From Diphasiastrum complanatum (Eukaryota > Streptophyta > Lycopodiopsida > Lycopodiales > Lycopodiaceae): 64,000 nt of DNA. The stretch covers positions 61,100,229 to 61,164,228 of the forward strand of contig CM055097.1 in assembly GCA_029204225.1 (NCBI GenBank), written 5' to 3'. The position numbers and the translations under genes are program-made. Below the pieces are notes generated by a model, which was not told where the DNA came from, did not search any database, and saw only the letters and a program-made list of their open reading frames with translations. Below are positions 1 through 13,250 of this stretch, in pieces. The first letter of the stretch is position 1; each line of letters opens with the position of its first letter.

Positions 1-654
1 CAGTCAACTCTGTTGTTTAGGCAAGACAAGTAGCACTAGGAAACAAAACTATCCAGGAAAAGCTGCATAGGCATTTGTATTGATCTCTCAAGTCAGGAGC
101 TTATTGTCCTTTGTTCTTAGGGAGATGAATCTTGTATCCTCGTGATATGGTTTAGCACAATGACATTCTAGAGGTCAATGACCTTTTCGGCTTGTCCTTT
201 GTTTCTTATCATTCTGGATGTGGTTGGTTACCAGTCCATTTTTTCTGCTGTTGTGTACATATATGTTAGTCACTTGTTTTTCTTTGTTGGGCTTCATAAA
301 GAAGTAAACACTGCACAAATTGAGGCAAAGGCATGTGATCTTAGTATATTTTCAAGATTTGTTATACTTTCTCCTTATAGGGATTCATTCATCGCTATTT
401 CTGTATCATTTGTTTTAATGACTTTGATCTCAACCTTGCTCTTCCTATTACTCTTTTTCTTCCTTGATGTCTTGTAGAAGTTTTGGATAATTTCAGTCAG
501 ACATAATATGTATTTTCTCTTCCTTTTTGACGGATCACTAGATATTCTTGGTGAAATTGATTGTAGCAGAATGTCCACATTTTCCTGTTTGATTTGTAGT
601 TGGCGAGGTACAAGCTATGCAATGTAACACTGATTTTTGTTTATTTGCATGAAG
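1..654 (+). other. Presumed intron of DCAF13/SOF1 (left edge)
   Basis: No exon of the WD40 gene could be identified here. The first recognisable exon starts at 655 in mid-protein, so this is most simply intron sequence. The AT-rich reading frames show no family resemblance. Confidence 0.5.
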
Positions 655-3600
655 CCGGTGGCAACTTATCAAGGGAAGAATGCATTCAGGTGGGTAGTCA
701 GGATCTTGGTTAATGCATGTGATCTTTACCTACTTTTAGGTGCTGATGGCATGAGTAGGAATGTTGTAGGATATAGTTCATGCTACGCATGGAGGAGTTG
801 ATAGGCTTTTATGCTGTGGGTGTACTCTTTTGAGTTACAGATTGCACATCTCTTTTTTATTATTTTCAGGTACTATCCCAGATCAACAATGATATATCAT
901 TAATTCATGGGTTTTGCTAGATCGTTAATTGAGTTTGTATTGTGTAACATGTTACCGGGTCATTGCTTGCAATTTGCTATATGTTGGACAAAAATGACAT
1001 TTTCTGTTGTGTGAACTGCAAATTGCAAGCAATGACATTTTTAGAACTATTATTTGTTTTACTGATGCTTTTAAGATTGGTTCCTGGGAAAAGAGTATGT
1101 CCATGGTGCCTTCTTGATTTGACTCTGATTTGATGTCTCCTCATTACAAGTTGTATTCAGTGGCTTTCAGCGTGACATTTGTAGCTATATACCACCCTCT
1201 TTGTTGCTCTATTGCCAAACTTTGTACTATATCAGCTCAGCACTTTTGTCCTTTTTAAAAGACAATTGATTTTCCTTGTTCAGGGGCGTGGACCATCGAT
1301 GGAGCAGCAATATATTTGCAACAGTTGGTGCTCAAGTTGACATTTGGGATCATAATAGGTATCATTACAATACTGTACCATCTATATCTTAGATAGTTAG
1401 TCATCCTTTTAGCAGATTTGAACCTTAAAATTATTTAAGCGACACCTCCTAGACAGTAGGAGGATCATAGTCAAGTTCTAACTTAGGCTAATTGGCATCT
1501 CTGGATCTTTCTTTTGCTCGTAGGTCTGAACCGATTAGCAGCTTTTCTTGGGGAACTGATACAGTAATTTCTGTTCGCTTCAATCCGGCCGAACCAGATG
1601 TTCTTGCAACCACAGCCAGGCAATATTCTATTTTTAAGCATCCTGTTTTCCAGGGTGTCATGTTAATTTACTTGTTATAAGGTGCACAGACATGTGTTTC
1701 TGTAAAGGGTTGGTTGGGGGCATAAATGCCTGGGTCTCTGCATTGATGCTGCTTTATGAAGCTGGTATGGATTAATTCGAGAAAGGGTTTCTAAATTTTC
1801 TGCTATGCCTGTAAGTTTGGCCTCCCTTTTTGCAATGCATTAGGGTGTTAGCTGAGTACGGATTTATCCACTGCTGGTCTCAAGCAATTGTAGGAATCAC
1901 CTGTTTTCTATTCAATGTGGAAAAGGCATTGTCGGATAGGTATATGGATGCATAGAGTTTGCAATGACTCAGCCGAACATCGTCAGTTTCTCTTTGGTTG
2001 ACCAATACTGCCATGAAATTTTTGATTGATTCATTTGCCACACTTCTGTATCATGGTTCATCATGCGAGCATTTTGCCTTGTGCTTTTCCAGTTTTATGA
2101 ACAAGATACGTCACATGATGGAGCATTTGTTACAAAAACTTTTGGAAACAGACAACATCATCCATGTGTGCAATCTCCCATGCAGAATGGTTTTGAATAA
2201 TGTTTATGTTCCTTATTGGGCAAACAAACAGACACTTGATTTGAGACTCCACTCTAGCTTGTAGTCATTACATACTTTCTTACTTTTAGCATATGAAAGA
2301 ACGCCAGCGGTCTGATGTATTGCTTACAAATCGAAGCAGAGTTTCTAAATTGAAGCAGTGAGAGGTGGAAATTAAGTACTAGATTTTCAAGTTAACTTGT
2401 ATGGCTTTTTGCAGTGACCGAAGCATTTGCCTTTATGACTTACGGATGAGTACTCCTTTGAGAAAAGTAGTAATGCAGGTATGTGAATATGGTGGTGTCA
2501 CATCACCTATTGATGGATGTATTATATTATCTTAGGCTTGCAAATTGCTCAAAATATAAAATTATTTTATAAGAGTGTAGATAGATATTTACTAATCAAT
2601 TTTGTTTTTGGCAGACACGAACTAATTCTGTAGCTTGGAATCCTCGGGAAGCTTTAAATTTCACTGCGGTGAGCATTCAAATTTCGTGCTCATCACATTT
2701 TAAGCTTGAGTGTTACACTCTATTACAGTTTACGAAGAAGCATATAAGGATTATATCGGAATCAATTTTGTATCTTGGTTCATTTTGACTCACCAGCTAT
2801 GCTACTTATTCTTCTATGAGGAAGTAGGGATTTCATTTGATCGACTTTCGTCTTTATTGCTAGCTTCAATTACGACTGAGTTTTCCCTTTCCCTCTGGAC
2901 AAGTGATAGAAACTCAGTATTCTGGTCTTTGTTGCCGCATGTACAAATGTATGAAAGCTGATGCGGACATATGTTTGTGGGTGCAACATAGTTGCACTTT
3001 GTTCTGAAACAATTCTGGACTTCCAGAGCATTTCCATTTGAAATGTTCTGGATTAATTATTTTAGATATCTTAGGGGGGCTTGGATAATGAGAACAATCG
3101 TTGCACAGTGTACATTGCAGACTAGTTACCTATTAACCAATCAGCATGCATCTTAAGTACATTTGATATTTTATCTAAATTTATGAAGAAACAGGCTACT
3201 GGACAATGCAACTAAAAAGTTAAATGTTGAGATGTCACAAGAGTCAAGATCGCGTAGGGCTCATCCAAAAGCATCAATGAATAAAAAACACATCTTGAAA
3301 GTATGTCCCATACAGTGTGGCCCATGGCCCGAGTGCATACAAGTCAATTCATGGGCTCATATGCCATACAAAAAACTGAGCAACACATGCTAATAACAAC
3401 GTTGAATGGAAAAAAAACCCTAATCTCCACAAATGGTAATTCTTGTTTGCTGATGAGCACTCCAGTGGATGATGAGAAGCATGAGAGTGCATTCTCTAGA
3501 GAACTTTGTTGCAGTCTGCCCTGCTAGTCCCTCTGTGTTTGTTGCTACCTCTAGGTCTACAACGTGCCTGTTGGGGCTGTGCTGCTTGTGCCTAAAATGC

Positions 3601-6600
3601 TGCTGTCCCTCGCTTAACGTGCAGATTCAGGAGCCTTACTAGGCGAGAACCTCTTGACCTGTTGCTGCCTCTGCATGGTGGTTATGCAGCCTCCAGACCG
3701 TCTCTCTGTTTCTGATTCAGCTTACAATCCCTCATTACCGACACCGTCATTTTATCGTCATTATTGTCCATCTCATCCACAGGTGCCTCCTCCTGATCGT
3801 CAATACCTCTTTTCCGCGCATCTCCCTCAGCCTCATTCAGCAGCCTGATCTCCTGCAGTCTCTGCCTCTACCCTAGCATTGGACCTAGTGATCCCACCTT
3901 GATTGCTCTCCTCGTGTGCTAGCTCACAATGAAGGCTTGCCAAATTACTGTCATCTGCAAAAGCCTTAGTGCGTGTTGGAAATAAGAGCATTATGGCCAT
4001 GTGCCGGACTAGCGTGAGGTTGGTGGTGCAGTAAACCAACCGATTGCAGCGCAGAGCGATAAGACTGTTGTATCTGCGTGTACAAGAAACCACATGCTCC
4101 AATTTCATTCGCAGGATTATTGCTCTCAAACAATTATGGCTTGAAGAGGAATAACTTGGCCATTCTTCTTGTAACTAGAATTATTTCGTGCTATTGACCT
4201 GTCTCTCTTTGATACAGCATCCATCTGCCAAATTCCTCAAACATGTTCTTGAAAATCTGACAAGGTGCTGTGATCATTATGGGATAAATCAGCTATGCCT
4301 TGTAAGACATGTTAACGTTAGGTGTCATTGTTGAAAATAATAAAGGATGGATGGACTCAATGTTTTGAATATTGTTCCTCTAAAGAAAACCATACAAGGT
4401 ATATGAAAGGGTTGCTGTTTACCAGGATATGACGTGTATATCTTGCTTAGGTGTTGCGCTGTGCAGCCCTTAGGATGAGTGCATAATTATCTATCATGCC
4501 ATTTCAACTAGGAGATTACTCCTGTTTCTTCAATAAGATGACTAGCAAGCTTCCGAAGATCACAAAGCTGTGAATTTCCTTGATAATCGATATTTTTAAA
4601 GGTTAGGATAAACGAAAGTTGTGAGTATTGTTTATCTTGACACTTTGTTAATTTCTCCTTTAAGACTCTGTTTTAAAATTTTGCTGTCATTTTGAATTTT
4701 CAGGCCAATGAGGATTGCAATTGTTACAGCTATGACATGCGGAAGTTGGGGTTTGCAACATGCATTCATAAAGATCATGTGTCTGCTGTGTAAGGCGCTC
4801 AAGTTAGATACCATTTTATGAGCTATTATGTTGTTGTGCATGCTGGCCTTTTTAATGTCTTATGCAGCTTGTTGCATTAAGTGAAATAGAATCGATTATT
4901 GAATGGTTGAAGGAACCTCTTTGAAAACTTCTCAAATGCAGTGGTGGAACACAAGGTATGTGAAGACTAGTAAGATTTCTAGTGTTTCATAGCCTCTCAT
5001 TTACAAACTCTAAATGTTACCTCAGAAGGACATCTAAGTGATGGTAGGCCGTCGGTGAAAAAATAATCATGGCTGCTTACTTTACAACACGATTTCTTGA
5101 CGAACTTCCACTTATGTGGAGTAATACGACTACTACAAGGGAATCAAAGAATATAATATAACTGATGGATAACATACGCACGATAAACACATACTTCCCA
5201 ATAGAAGACTATGCCCGATGCAACCATTCTAGCCTTGCCTACCGAACTAAAATTAAGGTAGACCTCTCAATATCAAAGAATCCATAGAAATCCATATTAT
5301 GTGTCAAAGAGTGGGCTTGATTGCTGCTATAATATTTTACGAGGAGTTGTTGCAACACATCTGGAACACTATAGTGTATAAAAGCCCCCAGAGGAATCTG
5401 CGCCCTTACTGGAGCTATAGAAAGCAATAGATGAGCCAAATGAACTAAAGGCAGTACCTCCACTAGAGATGTACATCCCTAATGAACCATTAGAGGAACA
5501 CATTGAAATGATGCACCTTGTGGAAGTGGAACAAAGACTCTTATAGCTTCCACATATCTTGACACCAATGCCTCATTTTTGGATATGCAGAGTCTAATGC
5601 AGATAATCAGGCCAGTCTCATCTGTAGATGTTGGCCGTTGCACATGGTTTGTAGTCATTGGTGCATTTGCCTTGTTTTTAGATACTGGTAGCTCACAGGT
5701 ATTAAAAACTTGTGTGTTTGTAGTTCATAAGATCATCCTTATGTTGTGGTTGTATTTCATATGGATTCTGGAACATACGGTGACTCCAGTAAATTAAATA
5801 TACGATAACTTCTGTTTTAGTCTGAGACTTGAGTGCATATGATACTTATTTTTTTCTGATTGAATTAATCTGACTATATTGTGATCTAGCCTAATGTTAG
5901 TAATTGATTGATATTCAACTGTAGAAATACTTAAAACCATTTATATTGGATTGAAAGATTTGTGAGGGATGCATGCATGTGCAAGTAAGTCGTAGGCATG
6001 AGGTGTTTGAGAATTTGCTGTACCAAAATGATAATATTCCTTTTATTGGACTTTGAGCAATGATAACTGATATGACATCTGGTTGAATTTTAGTCTCCTC
6101 TGTTTGCATCCATAGCTTAAGGATGAAATATATCTGTGGAATAAAGAACTTGTGTGCCTTTTATTTATGCAACCTTTGCCATTGCAGTATGGACATTGAT
6201 TATTCTCCAACAGGACGAGAATTTGTTACTGGCTCTTATGACAGAACTGTGAGTGAGAAGTAAAACTTGTACGTTGAATTTTTTATGATGATTGCTGCTT
6301 ATGTATTTCTTCTATTCATGATCGAATTTAGAAATTTTTATATATTATAACTGGCCAATCATGCATTAACCATATTGTTTCTAGATCATCTCTTTTTGTG
6401 CCATTGAAAGATTTTGTATGTTAAAACTTTAGCAATGGTTCATTTTATTTTCAGGTGAGAATTTTCACTTATAACGGAGGCCATAGCAGAGAGGTGTATC
6501 ACGCGAAGCGTATGCAAAGGTCTTCTTATTCCCATCTCTTTCAATTTCCATGGCTTTATTTTTTGTGACTAAAACTTCCTTACAATATGTGAATCAGATC

Positions 6601-9600
6601 AACTGTACATGAATTCCACAGAAATCTAATTGAAGGCTTTGAGCAGAGGGTTTAAACAAACCAAGTTTTTGGCTGGAATGACCTTCTTTGCACATAATTT
6701 GGAAGAGTCGTATTTCAGATGGAGTTGCCATAATTCTCACAAGTATAATCAAAGGGTTTGTGTTAAAAGAGCTTCATTGAACTTGCTTCTTTAGTTGCAA
6801 AATGTATTGATAACGTTTAGTGCATTTTTTTTTTGGAATGATCCCGTTCCATATTGAATTTCAACGCTAAGAATTGTTTTTTGGATACATTGAAAAATAG
6901 GAATATTATACTCTTCCTTACATGATCGTAGATTGGATGTGGAAGAAAACATAACTGTTTAATTTCCTTGCCTTTTTATCTAAGCTCTGTCATGTCTGGA
7001 AATCAGAATTGGGTTATTGAATGAAGTACCTAAATATTCGGTAATGAAGTCCAATAAAGGTTCTTTAGGGTTGTGCATTTGAGTTACTATCAGTTTCAAA
7101 CCCAAAGAAAGTAGCTTAGGGACCTGGAATCATCTGGAAGCTATTTGCACACATTCCTTTCCTGAAGGAGATGTTCTGATGAAGTGTGTCCTGTTGTAGC
7201 CTAAGTTGTTGTCTAGAATGCTTAGGAAGAAAAATAAATGGAACAAAACGGTTTTTGCTTTTTGCTGAAACAAACAAATTCGCAGTAGTATTTTTACCAT
7301 AGTAAATGAGCCATAAAATAGAATAAAAATTCTACAAATCCGCTGAACATTTGTGGTATCATTGACAGAAATTGCATTTTGTTGAACTCTGAAATTTAAC
7401 AGATAGTGAAACCCTAAACTCTTGGCTGTTATCTCAACAGCCTCAAACATACAATCTGCAAAATAATATATGCTTTGAAGCAACATCATGGATTTCAATT
7501 GCACAAATCAAGGTCCACATGTAGTGGTCGGTAAGTACCAAATCATTACTAGGAGCCTCTTCTGGCAAATCTGGATGATCTGCCACCCATGCATCAATGT
7601 CAAATGTGGTCAGTGCTTGCCCGACATGACCGTATGTTTGTGCCTCATGATCAATAAGCATATAATGTCACTCAAGGAGGCATGCATGCCTGCATTATTA
7701 TATCTCCATATCTCTCTATGGAGTGGACATGGTGTCCTCCTATGCTATTATTGTAGGTGACAGTGGAGTGGCAAAGGCGTTTGAATACTGGGCAATCATT
7801 ATTAAGTTATTGTGCTCTTTCATGTGAATAAGTCGCTTGGATGCTGAACAACATTGCACAAGGATATCGGTCTTCACATTCCTCGAAATTGGATTAGTGC
7901 TGTTGAAATGGTCTCATTACCAACAATTTCCTCCTTCCTCCTCCACCTTCAATTACTTCTCCTTTCCTTATCTCCTTCTCTTACCACCATCTTAGTCAGA
8001 ACCTAGAAATCATTCCATAGGATGACAAGAAGGGAATGAAGAATCAGATTTTTTCGAAATCGGTTCATACGTTTTTTGATGATTCTCTGATTCAAATGAA
8101 ATCAAACTTTACAAGCCAGAATCACAACTTGAACTGCAATTCAACGACTCATTATGTGCTGGTGCTTTGCAAATATACCTGTTATCTCTTGGATAAACCT
8201 CTCTCATCCTACATACCAGTGTCTTGGACTAAGGTCACTTCAAGTGGGGAATTATTGAATGACTTACTGAAGAAAATCTTGCCCAACGTCGGCACAGATG
8301 TATTGAGAGGACCCATAACAAGGCAGGCACCATGCTGTGTTCGACAAGCTTAACCTGCTGTGACCAATGGGAATTTGGAAACACATGCATTCCCTTGTCT
8401 TGGGAACTTGTTACATTTCCAAACTAGCATTCCTGTGGGTGTTCCCAGACCTGGGATCTTGGGAACGTCCAAAATGCTATTTTCCCATGTTCTCTGATCT
8501 CAATGACATAATTCAATGACATCTTACCCCACCAAGCTTAGTGGTTTAGTGTTTTTATGGCATCTATTTCCGTACAAGGCGCTTGACAACTTTTATTGCT
8601 GGCTTCAAGGAGCCACCAGGACATTATTTGATCATTCGAGTGGTCCAATATTACGGAATGGGTTGGATATTGGAAACATAGATACCCTTTCTATGCATTT
8701 TGGTTGTGTAACGTTCTGTTTGGTGCATATGGGACCTCAGATCTTTTTATTTTTATTGTTGAATATAAAGGTTCTGAACAAAAATTTCAAGATTCTATTT
8801 ATATGTGCAGAATGCATATAGAGTGGCATTCTGAACATATTCATTTTGTTCCATACGGAACTACGATCAGAAAAAACGAGACGGCCTTTATTCTTTCCCA
8901 ATTGCTCAATGGATCTTATACTGGATCAGTCGTCTGATGCATAGTTTAAAAGGAAAATCAAAATCTTTTTAAACTTCAAAATTGACAGATCCATTGGACG
9001 AGCTTCCAAAATATTTCCTTATGTATTGTTTCGTACGTATAGAGAGAAACTTGTTTTGTACAAAGGAAACATGTTAAAGTAGTAAGCTATTTTTATTCAA
9101 ATTTTGAACATAACGAAAAAAAAAGCAAGGGTCTATAGAGAAAGTGAGGTATTCTGTATTGCTTTTGGAGTTGGAACTATGCATTAAGAATTATGTATAG
9201 TTAGTTGCAGCGAATCGCGATTCGCTGGGTCCGCGAATCGCGATTCTGAACCCAGAATCGCAAAATTATTATATTTTATTTTATTTATTTCTGGAAAAAT
9301 AGCTTATGGCTGACATTTTTTTTGGGGATCAATGGTCAAACCAGCGTTGTGCCTCTCAGAAGCGCAGTAGATGGGGCACAAACAGATCTTATTCTCAGTA
9401 GCTATCTTGTTGTTATTTGCTCTGGTTTTCAGTAAATGTTAATCCTATAGTTTGGGCTATCAACTGTATGGATGATGATCACTTTTGCAATCATTTCACT
9501 GGAGATGTGAGTGCAATGTGCATACAGTGGGGGGCATAAATATTGGGCCCTTCTCGGCGTGCATTTGGACCCCATTTTTATCTACGGGGGGGCGGTAGCA

Positions 9601-12127
9601 TTTTTATCTACAGTGTCTATATAGCAAGAAGTCCTAGGGGGTTCGGGGGGCGGTAGCCCCCCGGTGGGGGGTTTGGGGGGCAACGCCCGCTAACGGCGGG
9701 GTTCGGGGGCTACTGGTAGACCCCGGCCCCGGCGGTAAGGCCTCTTCATGATTTGGCCTTCCAACTCTCTGAGTGAAAACACACTTTTTGGTATTTCGCA
9801 TCCCCTTGGTCCTTTGGCTGTCGCTCTCTCAGCATTTTGTTATTGTGTAAATCAGTCATCCAAAGTCTATTCTAGATCGCCATTGAAGCCCTTCTCCAGG
9901 GTGCATGGTTGGATAGCACCATCATATGTACTTGCTTTATTATAATCAGAATCTCAGATTCATGTTCATTGTTTCTTGTCTACACTAAATTCCGTCGTTA
10001 ATTATAATAGGATTAATGTGCCTAAACTGGACCATCCTGCACCCGAAACAGTCGGCAAACTACACAGTCATAATGCTCTTAATCAAAGCTTTCATTTGAT
10101 ACCCATATTGCCTAAAAAAAAAAAACAATTCTGCACGATTCCGAGAAAATCTCGAATCGCGATTCTGCATGATTCTGAGAAAATCCCGAATCGCAATTCT
10201 CACCGAGATTCTGAATCGCGATTCAGAATCGTGGTGCAACTATGGTTTAAACCTTAGATTTTGAGTTCCTTGGTGGATCCATAGTATTCTAACTAAGCTC
10301 ATAGTTCAACTTGTGAGCTTTGCGACAAGACATTTATTTATATGTTCCCCCTTGCTCCATAGAGCATGTGTCATCTCATGGTCCGAACACCCACAATGCA
10401 TTGTTCCCAGGACTGAATTCGACAATATTCAAAACACTTCAACATTTGTTTGTAAGTTTCAAGTGTGAGTTATTACACAACCACTTGAAAAAATCGCTAG
10501 AAGTTTTGAAATTTCAGTAAAAGGGAAAAACTTCAAAATTTTGACTTTATTTGTTTTGTTTTGATAGCATCAATCCAAACTGGTTTCCTCAATAATTGTC
10601 CTTCTCCCCTACCAGAAATAGATTGCTATGCCGGAGCTTCGAGATGAATTTGTATATCAGGTGGTTTTGTTTTACATTAGCTTTTTAGCACCTTCAAAAG
10701 TACCATCTAGCCACCATTCAAAATTCAGGCTCTGCACAGTGCAGACTGTAATAAACTTGCACACATGAACAATTTTGTAACTTTCCAAGATATTATGAAG
10801 TATTTTGTTGAGATCAGTGTATCTTACATACTTCAAGGAAAACCAATATTGATGGAGAAGGCTGAATTCGGAAATACCGTAGAAATAAAATTTTGGATGG
10901 CATGTAGCATCACCAAACTATTATGCCATATTGGCCTTTGTGGAAGCTAACAGATATGTTATGAACCCCAGTGGACTGAATTTGATAGTATGACATAGGA
11001 AGATCCTGCCGAATTCTAATTAAGGAAAGCAAGTAACAATGGAATCTTTGAAATTAGAACAGCACACTCTGAGAGTAAGAGGCCTGGAAAGCATGTGCAT
11101 TACTAAACCATTAATGCCATACATTGACCTTTATAGAATTTACACATATTCATTATGAACGGTGGAAAAGGTTACCCTGGAGACCTGGAAATGTTCTTAC
11201 ATCTTAGTTGTAATGCTCTTTTGTGGTTCAAAAGTACATTTTGTAAGATCCCATAGTGCAGGGTTCATAGAAAATATGCACTTATGTATATCTGATAAAC
11301 TTATTGCTAAATTTACAAGTGTTATTTTCAATACATCTAACCTTCTGGCTGCTTTATTACAGAGTTTTCTGTGTAAAGTTCAGTGGGGATGCAACGTATG
11401 TTCTATCTGGAAGCGATGACACAAATATTCGTCTATGGAAGGCGCAGGCAGCAGAGCAACTCGGAGTGGTAGGCTTTGTCAATAGTAGCTCAATTGTAAT
11501 ACCCTAGTTAAGCTTGTGTAGCACTTGGATTGATGAATTGTACTGTTAAGCTCTAAAAACGGCTGATTCATCTCTGTGTATTTTGCATGTTGAATGATAT
11601 TGAACTGTAATATCCTGGTCTGAGGATTTTTGGGTGACATGCGAAAATTGATGAAACAGCTACTTCCAAGGGAGAAAAAGAAACATGCGTACCTCAAAGC
11701 CGTCAAAGAGCGCTTCAAACATTTGCCAGAAATCAAGCGCATTGACAGGTGTGTATCCACTCTTTTCACATTTTTCATTGTTATCCGCTTGATAGGGTCC
11801 TGTTTATGCTTTTTTTGTTTTGTTTTTGTTTCTGATGTGCTTCCAGTTGTCGTACAAATCAAATAGTATGAGGATTGTAACACAAGAGCATGAAGTTTTT
11901 GAAAGCACTCTTGTAGAATTATTAGTGTAACTGCATTTCATCAGCTTATTTTTAACTCTTTCAGGCATCGGCATCTACCAAAACCCATATATAAGGCTGA
12001 TAAGTTACGCCAAACTCTTATTGAAGCTGAGAGGAAAAAAGAACACAGAAAGCGTGCTCATAGTGCCCCTGGATCAGTTCCTTTGATTCCTGCACGCAGA
12101 AAAAGGATTGTTACAGAGTTAGAGTAG
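655..12127 (+). CDS. DCAF13: DCAF13/SOF1-type WD40 protein, 3' eleven exons (5' partial)
   Basis: Eleven exons join in one frame: 655-689, 1284-1358, 1524-1619, 2415-2478, 2615-2668, 4704-4789, 6188-6248, 6455-6519, 11363-11468, 11660-11748 and 11965-12127 (stop TAG 12125-12127). They total 894 nt, or 297 residues. The translation gives WD40 blades with GVDHRW, AQVDIWDHNR, ASDRSICLYDLR, GREFVTGSYDRTVRIF, REVYHAKRMQR and SGSDDTNIRLWKA, then the basic Sof1-like C-terminus LPREKKKHAYLKAVKER, RHRHLPKPIYKA and HSAPGSVP. From family knowledge, SOF1/DCAF13 is a nucleolar component of the small-subunit processome needed for 18S rRNA maturation, and DCAF13 also acts as a CUL4-DDB1 substrate receptor. 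Roughly the N-terminal third is missing beyond the left edge. Splice phases agree at every junction. Two donors are unusual: GC at 1620 and a weak GTCTTC at 6520. The reading frame is unbroken, so the gene is probably functional. Confidence 0.93.
1620..2414 (+). other. GC-AG intron of DCAF13/SOF1
   Basis: The exon ends in AG at 1619 and the intron begins GCAATA rather than GT. The acceptor is TTTTTGCAG, ending at 2414. Codon continuity (AG joined to T gives Ser in the conserved ASDRSI stretch) fixes the donor to this base, so this is a GC-AG intron of the minor class spliced by the major spliceosome. No other feature is visible inside. Confidence 0.8.
2669..4703 (+). other. Intron of DCAF13/SOF1, 2.0 kb
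   Basis: The donor is GTGAGC at 2669 and the acceptor TTTTCAG ends at 4703. Open frames exist on both strands, for example 3833-4129 on the minus strand, but none resembles a family I recognise. I see no repeat boundaries. Confidence 0.75.
4790..6187 (+). other. Intron of DCAF13/SOF1, 1.4 kb
   Basis: The donor is GTAAGG at 4790 and the acceptor CCATTGCAG ends at 6187. A 74-codon minus-strand frame at 5239-5463 reads like degraded protein sequence, possibly an old transposon insertion, but no domain could be named. Confidence 0.7.
6520..9203 (+). other. First part of the 4.8-kb DCAF13/SOF1 intron
   Basis: This stretch lies between exons at 6519 and 11363. The minus-strand frame 7443-7661 has protein-like composition (acidic, with DIDAWVADHPDLPEE) and may be a decayed insertion, but I cannot assign it. 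The rest is AT-rich with no recognisable structure. Confidence 0.6.
9204..10240. mobile_element. Possible non-autonomous DNA element with GAATCGCGATTC-rich ends
   Basis: The two ends carry the same inverted terminal bases, GTTGCA at 9204 and TGCAAC ending at 10240. Each is followed inward by copies of the palindrome GAATCGCGATTC or close variants (about 9211-9260 and 10135-10230). A TA dinucleotide flanks both sides (9202-9203 and 10241-10242), which would fit a TA target duplication. The body contains no transposase-like frame. The terminal match is short and the palindromes are offset by about 6 bp between ends, so the boundaries are tentative. It lies wholly inside a DCAF13/SOF1 intron. 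Confidence 0.35.
9582..9740 (+). other. G-rich block with many G-runs
   Basis: A GC-rich island in AT-rich intron contains repeated runs of five or six G, interleaved with short C-runs that could pair with them (GGGGGGCGGTAGCCCCCC near 9645-9662). Several G-runs lie within 30 bp of each other, so a G-quadruplex or a strong hairpin is possible on the transcribed strand. It lies inside the candidate element at 9204-10240. Confidence 0.6.
10241..11362 (+). other. Last part of the 4.8-kb DCAF13/SOF1 intron
   Basis: AT-rich sequence running to the acceptor TTATTACAG at 11362. Short frames are present but none carries a recognisable domain. Confidence 0.6.
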
Positions 12128-13250
12128 GGTTATTGGCTGCTTATGAGTGATTGGTATACTTCCTTCAAACTTTTGTGAACCCATTTCCTCTGGATCAGCT
12201 ACAGCTTCAAATTATATGAGGATCTGGAGAAACATGTTCTTGGGAATATGAAGCCTTGTGAGCTTTCGAAGATCAGCAATTCTGGTTGTTCAATGTGTCA
12301 AATTTGAGGCATCGCAATCAGGGTACATGATGGTGAGGACAATTGAGTAAGAAATGGCTTATTTTTGGATCATTACAGTATATTTTATGATATGCTGTAT
12401 TTGACAAAGATTTGCAGCTGACCCAAAGACTTTTACAACTTATGTCGGTAGTGTAGAAGCGAGTGTAGTGGGGCATGTCCCTTGCATGATCATATTAAAA
12501 TTTAAATTCAAACTTTAATTTTGATTGAAAATAAAACTGTCCTAAAAGTAGCGGCTTACGACAAAGAACTCTCCTTTTATGGCTTTAATGCTTAAGTTGT
12601 TGCCCCAACAACAATGCATTTAGTTTTAACATATGATTATGTGAGGTTTTTCTCACTCCCAACTTACTAATAAGGGTAAGAGGGATATGTAAGGTTCTGA
12701 CATAACTTTGTTTAAATGGTAATTTCACATAGCATCCTAGACAATAATAGTGGAATTGGAACACAGTCTACTCCATTCTCACACTTCACCAAAATTTTAA
12801 AGAATATGGGATCTCAGTAAGTTGAATGAGATTTCTGCATCTTGGGCAAAATGTTCAGTTCTAATCTTGTAAAGTTTATCCATCACGTCTCGCCAACCCC
12901 TCATAAGACCCCCAACCATGGTGTTGCTTTCATCAATAAATAGTCCCATGATTTAGATGTATTTTATCCACAGATTGATCGCTCCACAGCAAAGTGAGTG
13001 CAGCATAACAGTCCTACTTTAAATGCCCTAAATAACTATTTTCAATAACAAGAATTAAGCAAGCCTTTCTTACTGTTTTTGTAATTATCTGTGCAACATG
13101 TAGACTGATGATTTGGACTGATACATGAGGTCACACAACTGCGGCAGGACAAGGTGAACAATATGAAGTTGACTCCTAGTCGAAATATTACAAATGATCA
13201 AAATCTAATAACAAGAAATAATGAAAGCTTATTTCTTTAATTTGCAAGTT
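12128..13250 (+). other. 3' flank of DCAF13/SOF1
   Basis: This is the 3' UTR and intergenic sequence downstream of the TAG stop. An AATAAA at about 12530-12535 is a possible polyadenylation signal some 400 bp after the stop. Otherwise I see nothing, until copia-derived coding sequence begins near 13,250. Confidence 0.5.

Noticed and set aside
10600-10662. GCTATGCCGGAGCTTCGAGATG segment followed by GTGG as an extra DCAF13/SOF1 exon
   Set aside because: The flanking exons at 6519 and 11363 already join in phase (AG|A, Arg) within a conserved motif, so an intervening exon would break the protein.
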